Origin: Eucalyptus grandis
Taxonomy: Eukaryota; Streptophyta; Magnoliopsida; Myrtales; Myrtaceae
Assembly: GCF_016545825.1 (NCBI RefSeq)
Contig: NC_052621.1
Location: 9,076,199 to 9,140,198 of the forward strand
Reading direction: 5' to 3'
DNA length: 64,000 nucleotides
Part shown: one piece after another, positions 12,701 through 29,937 of the stretch
Numbering within the stretch: position 1 is the stretch's first letter
Layout: each line of letters begins with the position of its first letter
Position numbers and translations under genes: made by a program
The notes under the pieces: generated by a model
Told to the model about the DNA's origin: nothing
Databases searched by the model: none
What the model saw: only the letters and a program-made list of their open reading frames with translations

Positions 12701-15700
12701 TTTTGCTAAATGCTCAGAACCCATTCTGTGTGCAAGATGCTTGTATTCAGGAGTACCAGAGAAATATTCTCGCTCTCTGCGGCGAGCAGCGATCATGTCG
12801 ACGTTCTTGTTAATATCAGCTTGGGACCGGTTTACTACCCCAATCCAAGGAAACTTAAGTCGATATGCTTTCCCTTCTAATATCTAAGAAGCCAAAGTAC
12901 ATCAACTTCGGTAGTTAGAATGCATCAAAAGGAGGTGCTCATAATTGCAAAAAGAGCACCTAAAATATAAGTCAACATAATAGAGATCTTAAAGCATGAG
13001 GACAGTTATGGTTTTTCAACTTACTGCACTCAGATCATCATTATGTTGATTAAATGAAAACTAAATGCAGAGAACAACAAAATATTCCCCATTAAGAGTA
13101 ATTAATAGAAATCATTATTTTTCTGTAGAAAAGATACTATTCAACTTACATCCACAGCATCCGTTCCCTTATCCATTAGATCGATCTTTGTCAAGACTCC
13201 AAATGTCCTCTCCCCTAAAAAAATCATCGTAGCAACTTAGTTACTAGAGAAAAAAAAATGCATGGAGATGTAGATAGAATGCTGCAAAGACGGAATTTCA
13301 TATTTGCACATCCCTGCAAGAGTTACATTGTAGGAGATCTAACGGGAAAACAGGTAACAAGTCCAAGGACCATACACAAACATGAAAATTTAATCATGGA
13401 GAGAAGGAAAATTGCGCAGGGAAAGAACAAAATAGAAATTTTACCTGTAGGATCTACTTCACGAGAGATCTTAATTGCATCAGATGTAGCAAGATCTTGA
13501 TTTGCAGGTGAAATGGCAAGAATTATACAGTTAGGCTGCATAAAGAATCAAGAACTAATAAATTATTTGTTGTCTTCTTTGGATAGTTCCAAAGATAGTC
13601 ATCACGATGCCAAATAGTATGCCTATTTAAGGAGACAATAATTTAAATTTTCAATCATAAAAATCATGAGGGAACAAACTGTTCACTTAAGAGCAAAAAT
13701 CATAAGTATGCTATAACTTCAATAAAGTATGAATCTAAACATTATGAAGCTGAGAGGCCAAACTATTTAAGGAGACAATAATTTAAAATTTCAATCATAA
13801 AAATCATGAGGGAACAAACTGTTCACTTAAGAGCAAAAATCATAAGTATGCTATAACTTCAATAAAGTATGAATCTAAACATTATGAAGCTGAGAGGCCA
13901 AACTATTTCTTTCAAATACCAAGAGGCCCTTTTAACACTAAACCAAAGTGAACTCTGAACAGGTGCTGCAAAATCTAAGCATTTGGATGCCTCTCCGAAT
14001 GACAGAAAACAAGTGCTGCAGAAGGCTGCCTAAAACTTTTAAACAACAAACTTCACCCTTATGCTATTCATGAGAGGTTATGCAGGATAAATGAAATCAA
14101 AATAAAAATAAAAATACTTCTGTTCTTCCTCGTGGACCCAAAAACAGTTCTTATAATTGATAGCCAGAAGTGTCTTCCAAGCATTTGCTCAAAATTCACC
14201 AGCTTATAAGATCAACAATCAGTTGTATGGATGAGAATCCTTACGTTTAGCTAACCTGTGAAACCTTCTAGTAATAAAAAAGCATATTGCAAAGTAAATA
14301 ACAGATAAAGTATGATGCACAATACCTTCTCAATGTATGAGCGGACCATGTTCTCAATTTCTTGTACAATGCTGTCCGGTTGGCCCTCTTATTTTCCAAA
14401 GACATCAATTGGAAGAGACCAGTTAGTTTATGATGAAAACAGTGTAAGCTATTTATGTTGGCATAAATGAATCAAAGTATATGCAGCGGAACAAAAGATG
14501 GTGTATGGTTTCTAATATCAGTTCACAGATGAAATTCAGCACAAGAACTGCGATGACCGAATGGACTTGTTGTATCCTTACAGGAACCAAACTTTTCGAC
14601 TCTAGGGACCATCAAGTTATGGAGAAATCTCAATTCAACTAGCAAAAGGAAAAGAAATTTGCAGCTGAGATAAGATGTGACTTACCAACAGCAACCTTTG
14701 TGAGCCCAGGAAGATCAATCAAAGTCAAGTTGACAACTGCCAAAGATAAATGATGCAATAAGCACTACAAACTGATCATGAAAATAAAGGCTATAAAATA
14801 ACAAGACTTGATTTGAGTACAACAAGTTGTAAGAGATATGTCATAGCAATTGGACAGAAGTAAAACAAGTTGTTACAATATAATGTCATAGAACAATAAA
14901 AACACAATCTATAATTAGGTGTTTGGCCAAGGAAAGACATACCATTAGGTGAATATATACTAAGATGGATTGGAACACTTGAAATTTGCTTTGAGCGACC
15001 AGTCTCTCGATCAGTTTCATCTGCGATCTCCTTTCTCACAGCAGCTGCATAATTTCAATTGACATCGGCATGTAAGCATCTAGAAACAATTTTCTCCACC
15101 CAAATGAATCTCTCGTTTTGTGTGAGTGCGTGTGTGCATATTATGCATGTGCACATGTGTAGAAGTACCAACATTGGGGTAAAAAATGTGTGTAAGTACT
15201 ATGTCTACATGCCTCGATTTGTATCCGTAATTCATGATTATGACACTACTCATGCAAATAGCCAGAAATATAAGCCGGGCTGAGCTCACAGACTGGTGCA
15301 ATCAGAAGCATGATGCTGTGTATAATAACGCTCTGGGAAACTGGCATTCTGTAGATTCTAATATCCCCACAACCAAGTGAGTCAAGTGCAGTGCATGAGA
15401 AATGAAGTCTGTGTGAGCAGTAAACTCCAACCAAATGCATATGGTTAATGAACTTGAAATTTATCATGAAGAACTCACAGAAATCAGTGAATCTCTTTCG
15501 GGGAAGGTGAAGGAATTCCGCATATTCTCTGCTTCCTTCTTCAATCTTGTGAAGCTGCAGCACAAGAGGACGTCTAGTAACAATACCTGCACAAATCGTT
15601 CATGCATCACTTCCCCAAATTACGGTCTTACGAAGTAAAAACCAAAGGTAAGAAGAAGAAGCTGAGGTGCCATTGATTACCAGAGCCACGAGGTAAGAAG

Positions 15701-16324
15701 TCCTTGCCGACAACGCTCTCCAGCACCGATGACTTCCCCGAACTCTGCACGACATCACAAAGCGAATCAGAGCAGATACACGAGGCTGGAATTAGGAAAA
15801 GAAGATTGCTTTATCATCAAATTATGTCCTTTAAGCCTCTAGCGACGTTGCAAGGGGGAAAAACGTATCGGGTAGTATAGTATAGCTCCTAGTTCCTACT
15901 TCGGACAAGAAGAAATCTCGAGTAAAAGCTCCTACTTCATCGGACATCATTTTCTACAGTCCTAGCCAGCACTCGACAGCAGCGACCAAAAACACACGAG
16001 ACACGCGGACGAGGAATCATTAAACTCGAGCGACAGATCGCCCATGAAACGACTGAGAAACCCGCTCTTCACACATCGAATTGAAGCTAAAGTCAAGCCC
16101 CCATACGAAAGAGCGTTCGCGCGAATTCAAACGAATACAAAAAGCAGAAGCGAACGGCTCGACAGAAGAAGCCCCGCGACAGGAGCGAGCGATTCGCGCG
16201 ACGAACAAGGGCGAGGAAACATCGCCAGATCGCCGGACCACAAGCGAACGAAATCGCCAGCGAAAGGAAACGCGGCTCGACCGGATGAGCTACGAGCCGA
16301 AACGAAGCTCATCACCCAACGGCG

Positions 16325-16368
<44 letters not shown>

Positions 16369-16505
16369 GGGGGGACCTGGCCGCCGACGACGGCGATGGT
16401 GGGGAGGGAGTCCCAGAGGGTGGGGAGGGCGCTGGTGTCGCCGTGGTCGCCGAGGGCGGTGCAGGCCCTCTGTATCTTGTTCACCAGCGAGATAAGGTTC
16501 TCCAT
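9772..16505 (-). CDS. DRP1A: Dynamin-related protein 1A (phragmoplastin-type GTPase)
   Basis: Large GTPase of the plant DRP1 family, which acts in cell-plate formation and clathrin-mediated endocytosis. The sixteen exons join without a frame break: 16377-16505, 15681-15744, 15479-15586, 14943-15044, 14686-14736, 14326-14387, 13445-13535, 13150-13214, 12689-12883, 12493-12612, 12212-12282, 11897-12122, 11457-11507, 10244-10472, 9977-10116, 9772-9900. They give 610 aa, the length I recall for Arabidopsis DRP1A. Start [15 protein letters not shown] and end DAVAWSK match that subfamily rather than DRP1E. GTPase motifs: P-loop GGQSSGKSS (residues 41-49, split by intron 1), DLPG (142-145), TKID (211-214). 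A middle region and a GTPase effector domain follow. There is no PH or proline-rich domain, as expected for DRP1. The gene looks functional. Confidence 0.96.
11391..11421 (-). repeat. Partial copy of DRP1A exon 13 inside the next intron
   Basis: On the minus strand, CTACTGAAGGACCTATAGTG in intron 13 repeats CTACTGAAGGACCTAGTGCA from exon 13 (11472-11500). It has a 2-bp insertion that creates a TAG stop. It lacks clear splice sites and is best read as a small local duplication. Confidence 0.65.
13624..13903. repeat. 140-bp tandem duplication in DRP1A intron 6
   Basis: 13624-13763 and 13764-13903 are nearly identical head-to-tail copies. Both begin TATTTAAGGAGACAATAATT and end GCTGAGAGGCCAAAC, and a stub of a third copy (TATTT) follows. 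I saw one clear difference, TTAAATTTT versus TTAAAATTT. This suggests a recent duplication. Confidence 0.9.
16327..16362. repeat. (GA)18 microsatellite beside the DRP1A exon 1 donor
   Basis: A perfect GA run lies inside intron 1, about 14 bp from the exon 1 donor (16375-16376). On the coding strand it is a CT tract just after the splice site. A shorter GA run (about 16632-16654) lies in the presumed 5' leader. Confidence 0.95.
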
Positions 16506-17368
16506 CCCCTCCTCCTCTCGGTGCTCGACGGGCCGGATCCGGATCCGCCGGCGGCAATGGCGTCCGGGGGGTGGTCGAGATCGGCCTGGATCCGGCGACC
16601 GCGCTCCGCCGGCAAAACCGAGCAGTTCTAGTGAGAGAGAAGAGAGAGAGAGAGCTTCGCGTTTTTTGAGTTTGAAAGTGTAGATGAGAAGCTGAGGAGA
16701 GAGTAGCAGTGGAAAAGACTCGATTTTGAAGTTGAAAATTCGGACGCAGATGCAAGAGAAAGGGAGACTTCGGAACGACTTTTATAGGGGTCAAGTCCGG
16801 TCATTTTATTCCGGGGGGGAGGGGGAAATAAACCTCAAGCTCTACACTACAAATGGAGACAATATAGATATCTACTTCTTCTTTTTCCATCAGATGGCAG
16901 TAGACCCGCCTATCGGATAAAAAATAAGACCCAAACTTATCCATTCTACCAATTTCGACATGAACGACATATTTTCATGCAATACAAATTTAGTGGTCCG
17001 TACTCTACCCAACCCATATTAGTAAATTACTTTCGCATTTTAACTTGATTTGGATAATCCATGCTTAAAGTGAGGTGAGAGCTTGAAATGAGTGAAGTAC
17101 AAACGAGAGTGCAAAGGAAATAGTCATTCAGATGGATTAGATTTGTGTAAATTATAAACTAATAATTTAACACTAGAATTATTTTGAGTTTTATCATTCT
17201 AAACTCATTTATGACTTATTTATGAAAAAATCAACTCGTATAATAACTCGGTTCATTAAAATATGAGTTAAAAGACAGGTCAAAATGGTGGACGATATTA
17301 TAATTGTTGAAATTTTACCCCGAACCTTTTTTTTTCACTTAAATTGAAATTAATCATAAGTCTTCCTT

Positions 17369-17518
17369 ACCACCCGCGAGGGTGGCTCCGTTGGTAGGCT
17401 CCAGGACTTCCACGCTGGAGGCCTCTGGAGACACTTGGCAACTTACCGGGTGCGTGGGTGGTGGTTTCTGTACTCCCCTCGTGAGGTTTACTCCCGATTA
17501 TCGGTTGTGCGGGATTTT
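17369..17518 (+). mobile_element. Short SINE-like retroposon with 14-bp target-site duplication
   Basis: A 150-bp GC-richer unit is flanked by identical 14-bp repeats, CATAAGTCTTCCTT at 17355-17368 and 17519-17532. It starts ACCACCCGCGAGGG, contains a box-A-like GTGGCTCCGTTGGTAGG and a box-B-like GAGGTTTACTCC, and ends in a short T tail (GGGATTTT). This fits a tRNA-related plant SINE with a T tail (Au-like). Family membership is not proven. Confidence 0.75.
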
Positions 17519-20331
17519 CATAAGTCTTCCTTTTATTTTTCAATCTAACCGTTCTATTAAAATGGACGAGACCGCCAATAACTCATACGAGGTCAAACCT
17601 AATTATAAAGATTTTATGGCATTGGTTGAAATTGGCTTGATGAAAAAGAAAAATGAAAACTATAAAGCATAGGCATATACATAGAGAGGGGGTCGAGCGA
17701 AGATTAGTTTTGCCATCTGTTCCGCAATTGAGGGGTTGCTAGACATCAACGAAAGAAAGACGAAGCGTACTTGTTGATGGCTGGATCGATGGCGGATGAA
17801 AGGATCACAATTAGGTTACTCTGGTCGAAAAAAAAGTTTTTACTTATCAACAGTGTTACAAAACATAAGAAAATGCAAATTTCAGGAGGGCAAAATGCAA
17901 TCGATGTGCAATGACTCAAAGTTGCAAGTAGGGTAAAATTATTTTACCCCCAAAAAAAATACAAAAGATGATTCAAAAAGACTTGATTAAACTGAATAAT
18001 AAAAATAAAATAAAAAAAATAAAGATGTGACGATATTGAGCAACGGCTAAAAACAACACAGCGGTTCCGGAGACTTAAGAGAGTTCATGTTGGCCGGCGG
18101 CTCTGTTTGGATCCGCTTCGCGGTTGTATTGTATGCATGTGAAGCGCAATCTGGCGAGCATTCACGCGTCGTGAAGATATAACAACTGCAGAAGTCGCTG
18201 TCTACCGCACTGATGCGGTGCGTTCGGGCATGGAATTTGGAGGTTCTTTCTTCATCAAATTCTCCAATCCGCACCGCGTGTTCTTCGACTAGCCCTACAT
18301 TCGAGAATCGAATGTGCGATGAAGAACTCGCTTATCGCGCCGAGCTCGCTTTATGCATCCCATCCCATATCCTCTGTCCTTTTAGAGTCCCGTTGCTTTC
18401 ACGAAAAATATGATTTTTTGGAAAATATTTCTCAAAAATAATTTCCCAGAAAAATGATAATATTTTCGGTTTTTGGTCAAAACCTAAAATTTAATTAGAA
18501 AATGTTTTCATTATTTGGTATATAAAATCTAATGTGATTTGATTTTTCTAAATAAACATATACCATCCGAGTACGATGCACTAGTAACTTGCGCTTGGAT
18601 AGCCAAGGAACTGTGTGCAAGCAATAAAGTCTCGAACCTAGCCTTGATGGACCCCAATTAGGGTGTTGGGGATCGAGGCACGGGCACCTTGGTCTTGAGC
18701 GTAGCCTTGACGGACCTAAGCATGAGCATAATGTCTAAGGGCCGGCCTTGATGGACTTGGGCACAACTTTTGTAGACCAAGCCCCCGATGTTGGGGATTC
18801 GAGCTTGGGTATCAAGATCCTGCACTCAATTTTTGTGGACTCAAGCCTAGGTGCCAGGTCATCAGGCACATACACTAAGACCTTCCAATCTACCTTGATG
18901 GACCTAAGCACAAGTGTAGGCATAGGCATGAAGATCCTAGGCCCAAGTGGCAATGACCTAGTCTTGGACACTAGGGACCTAAGAACCAGCATCAGATTAC
19001 CATATTTAATTGTAGAGTTTCAAATTTAAGTGTTGATACCTAATCATATTTTGAATAATTCTCAATTTTTTAAAGAGAAAATCATTTTCATTAATTAAAT
19101 CGCAGGGTTTTTTTAAAATCATTTTATGTCGACTCAATTTCATAAACAAACTAAACGTTGCAAAATGACTTATTTTCCTAAGTTATCATTTTTAAGTATA
19201 ATATAAATTGTCCACGGCAACAATTTATATCTAAAAATTATTATGAATGACAAAAATATGTTTTATTTATTTATTTTCATGAGTAATAAAATTATTAATT
19301 TTTTAAATAATTTTTAAAATCATTCTTTTTTGTCCTATTGAAATAAAGGGATTGATACGACAAGTACGGTGGATGATTTCTAAATCACTGGACTTGAATT
19401 TAACCCAAAACAGAAGAAAAGAACTACCAAAGATCAACACGGATGACGAATATTTTTAACGTGTGATTTCAAACTTCGTAGTCTGCGATTAGAATTAACA
19501 CGCGATCGCTAAGAAAAATTTGATAAATCCGCCGCTCTGCTGCTTAGTTGCTTAGTCAAATCCATGAGTCTCTTCACCCCAACGGCACACGAATGACACA
19601 GAATCTGTGGGTTGTAAAGTAAAAGAAAAATGAGAGAGGGAGGAAAAAAATAAAAATAATTGAAGTCCTTTGGAATGATTATGGTGAGGAGAGAACTGCA
19701 CTGTTTGTCTTTCACTTCGCCCTTTCTCCCCTCCTCCTCCTCCAATCAGGAGAGAGCCGTTGCGGAGTTCGAACGCGTGGAATTTCAAAAATTCAAACGA
19801 GACATCATCTGACCACGGATGACGGCATTACCGACCAATTGGAGCGGAGGGGGGGTCATTCATCATCATCGGTATCTCCGAAACGACAGCTTCGTGGACA
19901 TCCCAGGAAAAGACTTTCGGACAGGCATGCCGGCGAGCTCTCGTGCGTCTCCCAAGCGTCGGAAATGGGAAAGAAAGTCCACGGAGTGCCCATCCGGGGC
20001 AAACCCTTTCGTCCGCACGCGTTGACTCGGCTGAGCGGTGAGGAACGAGGCATCGGCAAATCGATTCGTCCGGCTATTCCCATGCGAAAGGCACGTCCCA
20101 TTCTGGGATTGCGACGTTCTTGTTTTCCCCTATTTACAACTCGAGTCGACGAATCGTAGAGTGCGAGTCCCGCATGACAAGGGAGGGGTCGCATTCATGG
20201 TAGAGATCACGACCACGAGGGTAGTACCGAAAGCAACCCGAACGACACGATGAAGGGCAGACTCAATCCGCCATTCCTATTTTTCGATATCTTATCCATT
20301 CCTATCATTCAATATCTTATTGCCGACACAT

Positions 20332-20680
20332 TCTGACCATTTGGAGATGATGTTAACATATGTTTGTTTAATCATTCTAATTAAGGCGAAAGATTTGGGC
20401 GGATGCCTTACTAGTTGTACAAACAATAGCCATCGATGTCGTCTTACTCTGACCATTTGGAGATGATGTTAACATCTATTTGTTTAATCATTCCAATTAA
20501 GGCGAAAGATTTGGGCAGATGCCTTATTAGGTTGTACAAACAATAGCCATCGATGTCGTCTTACTCTGACCATTTGGAGATGATGTTAACATCTGTTTGT
20601 TTAATCACCAATTAAGGCGAAAGATTTGGGCGGGCGCCTTACTAGGTTGTACGAACAATAGCCATCGATGTCGTCTTACT
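20332..20680. repeat. Three tandem copies of a 116-117-bp unit
   Basis: Copies start at 20332, 20448 and 20565 with TCTGACCATTTGGAGATGAT and end in ATGTCGTCTTACTC. They differ by a few bases and small indels. A diverged fourth copy occupies about 20829-20945 after an unrelated spacer. An upstream ATTCGATATTTTAT-like phrase also recurs (20280-20320 and 20806-20822), which points to a larger compound unit of roughly 500 bp. Confidence 0.9.
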
Positions 20681-20938
20681 CATCACACATCATCACTTGA
20701 CAATCGTAAAAAGCATGTCACAATGACAAAATCCTCTTAGCAAATGCATGTCAGCGGGTTGATCACAATGGAGACATGATAGAGGAGATTTTCCCTCCAT
20801 TCCTAGTATTCGATATTTTATACCTGACATATTCTGACCTTTGGGGATGATGCAAACATCTCTTTGTTTAAAGCATTACAATTAAGGGCGAAATATTTCC
20901 ACCGTTGCCTTATGGGGGTCGTATAAACAACACCCATT

Positions 20939-21780
20939 AAGTTGTCCTAACCCGTTTGGTTCGACTTTGAGGACATGCCCTTGGCCAAATGCAAAAATCT
21001 TTAAGGTAAAGAGATTTTCGAGAATGCTCGGGCATTTGGCAAATTACACATTAGAAGTGACTTGTGTAAAAATACTGTTTGGCAAAATTTATTACAAAAT
21101 AGGCTTTTGCTTTTAATTTGTTTTTATCTGAAAATCAAATCCGGCGGCCAGCGGTGCCCGACGGCCAAATCTAGCCTCTAAATGACCTAATTCGTGCGAG
21201 CCGAAGTCGGAGTGCAAAAGCAGGGAGTTGACGCGGTGCTACTCGCGCTCGTCGAAGAGGATGGATATGTCGCAAAAGAGGAAGGCATCGACGGTGGAGA
21301 CGGAGGTGGCAGCGAGGCCGATGGAGAACTCAAAGTCGGGAGCGTCCTAGAACACTGAGGCGGGAGGCCCGTCGGGTTGGTCGAAGGGGGGTGAAGGCCG
21401 GATCTAGCCTCCGGACCACTAGATCTGGCGGCTTGAGGCTTGGTTCTCGCGAGCCGAAGGAGTCGACTAGTGCTACTCGCACTCGTCAAAGGGGATGGAT
21501 CTGTCGCAGAAGAAGAAGGCGTCGACGGCGGAGGCGGAGGTGGCGTCAATGACAGAGGCGGAGGCGGAGGCGGCATCAATGACGGAAGTGGAGGCGGCGT
21601 TGACAACGGAGCGGCAGCGGAGAACTCGAAGAAGTCATGGGGAAGAAGGTGAACGATGCGTAAACAGTAGAGCTTGCATTGGGAGAATGCCAAATGCTCA
21701 AAGCTACCCTACCTAGCATTGGGCTTTGAGCATTTGGAATGCGGGGCATTCAAAAGCCCTTGCCAAACACCCAAAATTTC
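20939..21780. mobile_element. Transposon-like insertion with GC-rich core, splitting a duplicated flank
   Basis: The left part (CCCGTTTGGTTCGACTTTGAG) and the reverse complement of the right part (GGTGTTTGGCAAGGGC) are imperfect inverted ends of the GTTTGG type. The core is GC-rich and repeats GGAGGCGGAGG and TCGTC phrases; the proline-rich and glycine-rich open frames here come from that. About 120 bp on each side (20681-20800 and 21779-21910; AAAAAGCATGTC, AGCAAATGCATGTCAG) are diverged direct repeats. No transposase is seen. Confidence 0.6.
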
Positions 21781-22184
21781 TCATCACACGACATCACTTG
21801 GCAATCACTTGGCAATCGTAAAAAGCATGTCCCGATGAACAAAAAGCTGTTAGCAAATGCATGTCAGCCATTTGATCACAACGAACACGACAGAGGAAAT
21901 TTTCCTTCGTAGCGTAATCGCTAGGAGATTCTTATTGCATGCCGTATCAGGAATTATACATCAAGTCACCAACAGGATATAACAGGTTAAGGAGAAGCTT
22001 CAAGCTAGAGCAATTGACTATCTCAAGGGCTTATTCCGAGCATTTTCACCTTATTTGTTTTCTTTTCTTTTTTTCTCTAGCCTAATTTTGTGCCCGTTCT
22101 AAGACTCGATAATTGGTGACCTTTTTGTACACTGAAGACTAAATTCAGCAATACCTAATACGAGAATGCCAAAATCCTCAGCTA

Positions 22185-27368
<5,184 letters not shown>

Positions 27369-29766
27369 GTGCGCCTAGAGATGGAGAGAGAGAGAGGAGC
27401 AAGGAAGGAAGGGACGAGAACTAGAAGGGTCGAATTTGGCGTGTGGGATTGCAGTAGCGTTAGCAGTGGAGAAGACGAGACGAGAAGAGGAGAAGCTGGG
27501 GGAGCGTATTAAATTGAAAGCGAAAACCGTGAGAAAGTAAAAAGGCGTTTTTCCGCTTAGAGAGAGAGAGAGAAAGAGAGAGAGCGGGAGAAGATGACGG
27601 GTGGCCACGTGGAGATGCGGCTTTTCTTTGTCGGGGGCGGGAGCTGGTGGGGCCAGGAACGTGACGATTCTCTCTCTCTCTCTCTACTTTCGTCTTCTTC
27701 TTCCAGCGCCCAGCGCGGCCGGTCGGTCGGGTGACCGAACTTTCGCTGCTCTTTCCTACTTTAAAAAGGGGCGGTCCAATCGTTGATTTTCGACGTTGGC
27801 AAATCTTTGACCGAGGTGGGCGTGGAAATTTACAGATGGGATAATGAATGCCTAAACTTTAGTTTAACGCATAACGTGGCCTTCAAAATTTTAATTTATT
27901 CAAGATAATCTTTTAATTTTAATTAAATATGTAATGTAATCCCTAAATTTTAAATTAATTTAATATGATTGATTGCCTTTTGACGTGTGATCAATATAAT
28001 TCCCGAACTTATGAAAATGTTTGATATTGTATTTTCATTAATTGAACGACAATAAAAACATTAAACATTTTTAAATATTTCGAGGATTAAATTTAATATA
28101 TATCAAAAGTTTACGGATCACATTTAATGAATTAAAGATCTTAAAAATTACACTACAAATGAGTTAACATTCAAGAATTGGTGTCAATCATGGCCATTAA
28201 AAGATTGGTGTCAATCATAGGCCATTAAAAATTATATTGCAAATAAGTTAAAAATTCACAGGTCATATTACAAATTTAGTGAAGGTTTGAAAATCATTTA
28301 TGTCATTTTCCTTTTATAAATTGGTGTCAATCATAGGCCATTAAAAGATTGGTGCAAGTTTATTCACCTACGTTCACAAAAAAGAACTTAACACGTCATA
28401 TCTTGTTACCTACACATCTTCCTAATTTGTGTCATTTATCTCTCCGACATTCGGCAACAAATCCAACTCAATTCCATTTAAGTGAAAGAGGGTATTTATT
28501 CACATGTCCTGTCTTCTCTCCGGAGACGAGCAAATCATTCATGTCCTACTTTCTAAACCTTATTTTTCACCCTTGTAATGTTAGCTTATCATGCAACTTT
28601 CACCTTCGTGCACGCCATAATTTCCATTTGAACTAGTCGTTCAGTACCTTCATAATTGATAAGAGAGACTAGACGTGTTCGTGAGTCAAGCATCTGCCCT
28701 AAAGCAGGGCTCGGCCGGAGTTTCTGCGCCATGGGGGTTTCGCTCGCTTTTTACCCGGAAAGCTAGCTCGGCCTGAAACATTAGTCAGACTTGAGTCGAA
28801 CTTTCCTAGAAAGGCGAAAATCACGGGTTCAATTTTCATTTTTATTCTCGATCTCAGAGAACCTTGGTTAATCTGCAAATGACGGATTCGGGTTTTTACC
28901 CTTTTGGCAGTTGACGCTTCATTGGCGCCTCAAAATTGACCATTTCAGGAGTGACAGAGAAGTGTTTGAACTCAGTTCAACTCCTTTTCAGTGGAGAAAA
29001 GATAAAAAGAAAGGGAAAGGTCCCAAAAAAGGGGATGCTTTTTTCCTTTTTCTGTACACCTTTATTCTCGTGGGGTGGAAAGACCCGGGACGGAAGAGCA
29101 AGCGCGGGTGCCACGGGAGTTGTCCCACGGACACTTCTTGCTCTTCTTCTTGTCTTATATGCAAGAGGAATCTGTACTTTGGAATTTTCATGGAGTCTTT
29201 TTAGCTTTATTGAAAAGGGAGGATGAAGTGCCCTGAAAAAGAAGGAGGGGGAAAGAAATTAAAAGAAAAAAAAGAAAAGAAAAGAAAAGAAAACTAAAGC
29301 CGTGCACTTTCAGTCTATCACGTAACTGTCCTCCCACGCTATGTTCCTCTTTCTCTCCTTTGCTCCAAAGTCTTTCCACCACTTTCTTTTTCTTTTATTT
29401 ATTGGGCATAAAGTAAGGCTTTTTTTGCTTGGGTTGGATTCCTCCCCCCGTGGGAGACGTCGTCGTTTCCTCAACTTTCCTTCTACTTCTCGTGTCTTTT
29501 ACCCGCGCCAAATCCGGCCCACCTCCGACACCCCATTTGTCTTCGCTCTCGTGTCTTGTTATCCTAACGGAATCAAGGGGCCGGTTACGACAAATTTTGA
29601 CGTGGTCGTGCTCATCTGGAAGAGTGACGAGTTCACGTGGAATGGATTCCACCTGAAGATTCGCGTTTTTGTCTCGTCATCCCGAGCTTGGGTTCCCATA
29701 AAATAAAAGATAAATAAGAAGGAAAAAAACAAAAAGATCAAAAGATCAAAAAAGGCAAGAGCGTGA
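27369..29766. other. UGE leader/promoter and intergenic sequence
   Basis: 27369 to about 27620 is the likely UGE 5' leader and promoter on the minus strand, with GA runs near 27550-27585. 27845-28340 is AT-rich and MITE-like, with GGTGTCAATCATAGGCCATTAAAA phrases repeated near 28185, 28207 and 28320. In 28340-29740 I see short unrelated open frames, some purine/pyrimidine tracts and no recognisable gene. Confidence 0.5.
29748..29753 (-). terminator. RNA polymerase III terminator of the tRNA gene
   Basis: Six T on the coding (minus) strand, 13 bases after the last base of the tRNA. This is the usual pol III stop signal. Confidence 0.75.
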
Positions 29767-29839
29767 TGGAGGTGCGGGGAATCGAACCCCGTGCCTCTCG
29801 CATGCGAAGCGAGCGCTCTACCATATGAGCTACACCCCC
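29767..29839 (-). tRNA. tRNA-Ala (anticodon CGC)
   Basis: A 73-base cloverleaf on the minus strand. The acceptor arm GGGGGTG pairs with CACCTCC (one G-U), followed by discriminator A. The D arm carries the A box TAGCTCATATGGTAG. The anticodon stem CTCGC/GCGAG holds the loop TTCGCAT, giving anticodon CGC, which reads the alanine codon GCG. The T arm holds the B box GGTTCGATTCC. There is no intron and CCA is not encoded, as expected for a nuclear gene. A T6 terminator follows. Confidence 0.95.
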
Positions 29840-29937
29840 GTGACGACTTTGGTCTCTTCATTTTTATATAATACTAAATCAAGTAGATTGCCCGCAACAA
29901 CCTTTACTACGTTTTACATTCTTGTACGTATATAATC

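Larger units (their letters stand above)
16506..22184. other. Gene-free interval between DRP1A and UGE
   Basis: 16506 to about 16750 should be the DRP1A leader and promoter. The rest holds repeats: a short retroposon (17369-17518), degenerate phrases such as CTTGATGGACCTAAGCA (18590-18990), AT-rich decayed sequence, the 116-bp tandem array and an insertion (20939-21780). In 19500-20270 I see nothing recognisable. Open frames at 19819-20253 match no family. The last few hundred bases before 22185 should contain the UGE 3' UTR. Confidence 0.6.

Noticed and set aside
16044..16794. Long open frames on both strands around DRP1A exon 1
   Set aside because: They arise from the GA/CT microsatellite and GC-rich leader. 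Only the [10 protein letters not shown] frame matches a family.
20332..20945. CRISPR-like regular repeats
   Set aside because: The units are 116-bp direct tandem copies without unique spacers, and the genome is a plant nuclear one.
21187..21693. Proline-rich (-) and glycine-rich (+) open frames
   Set aside because: They come from GGAGGCGG and TCGTC repeats in a transposon-like core, with no gene signals or domain.
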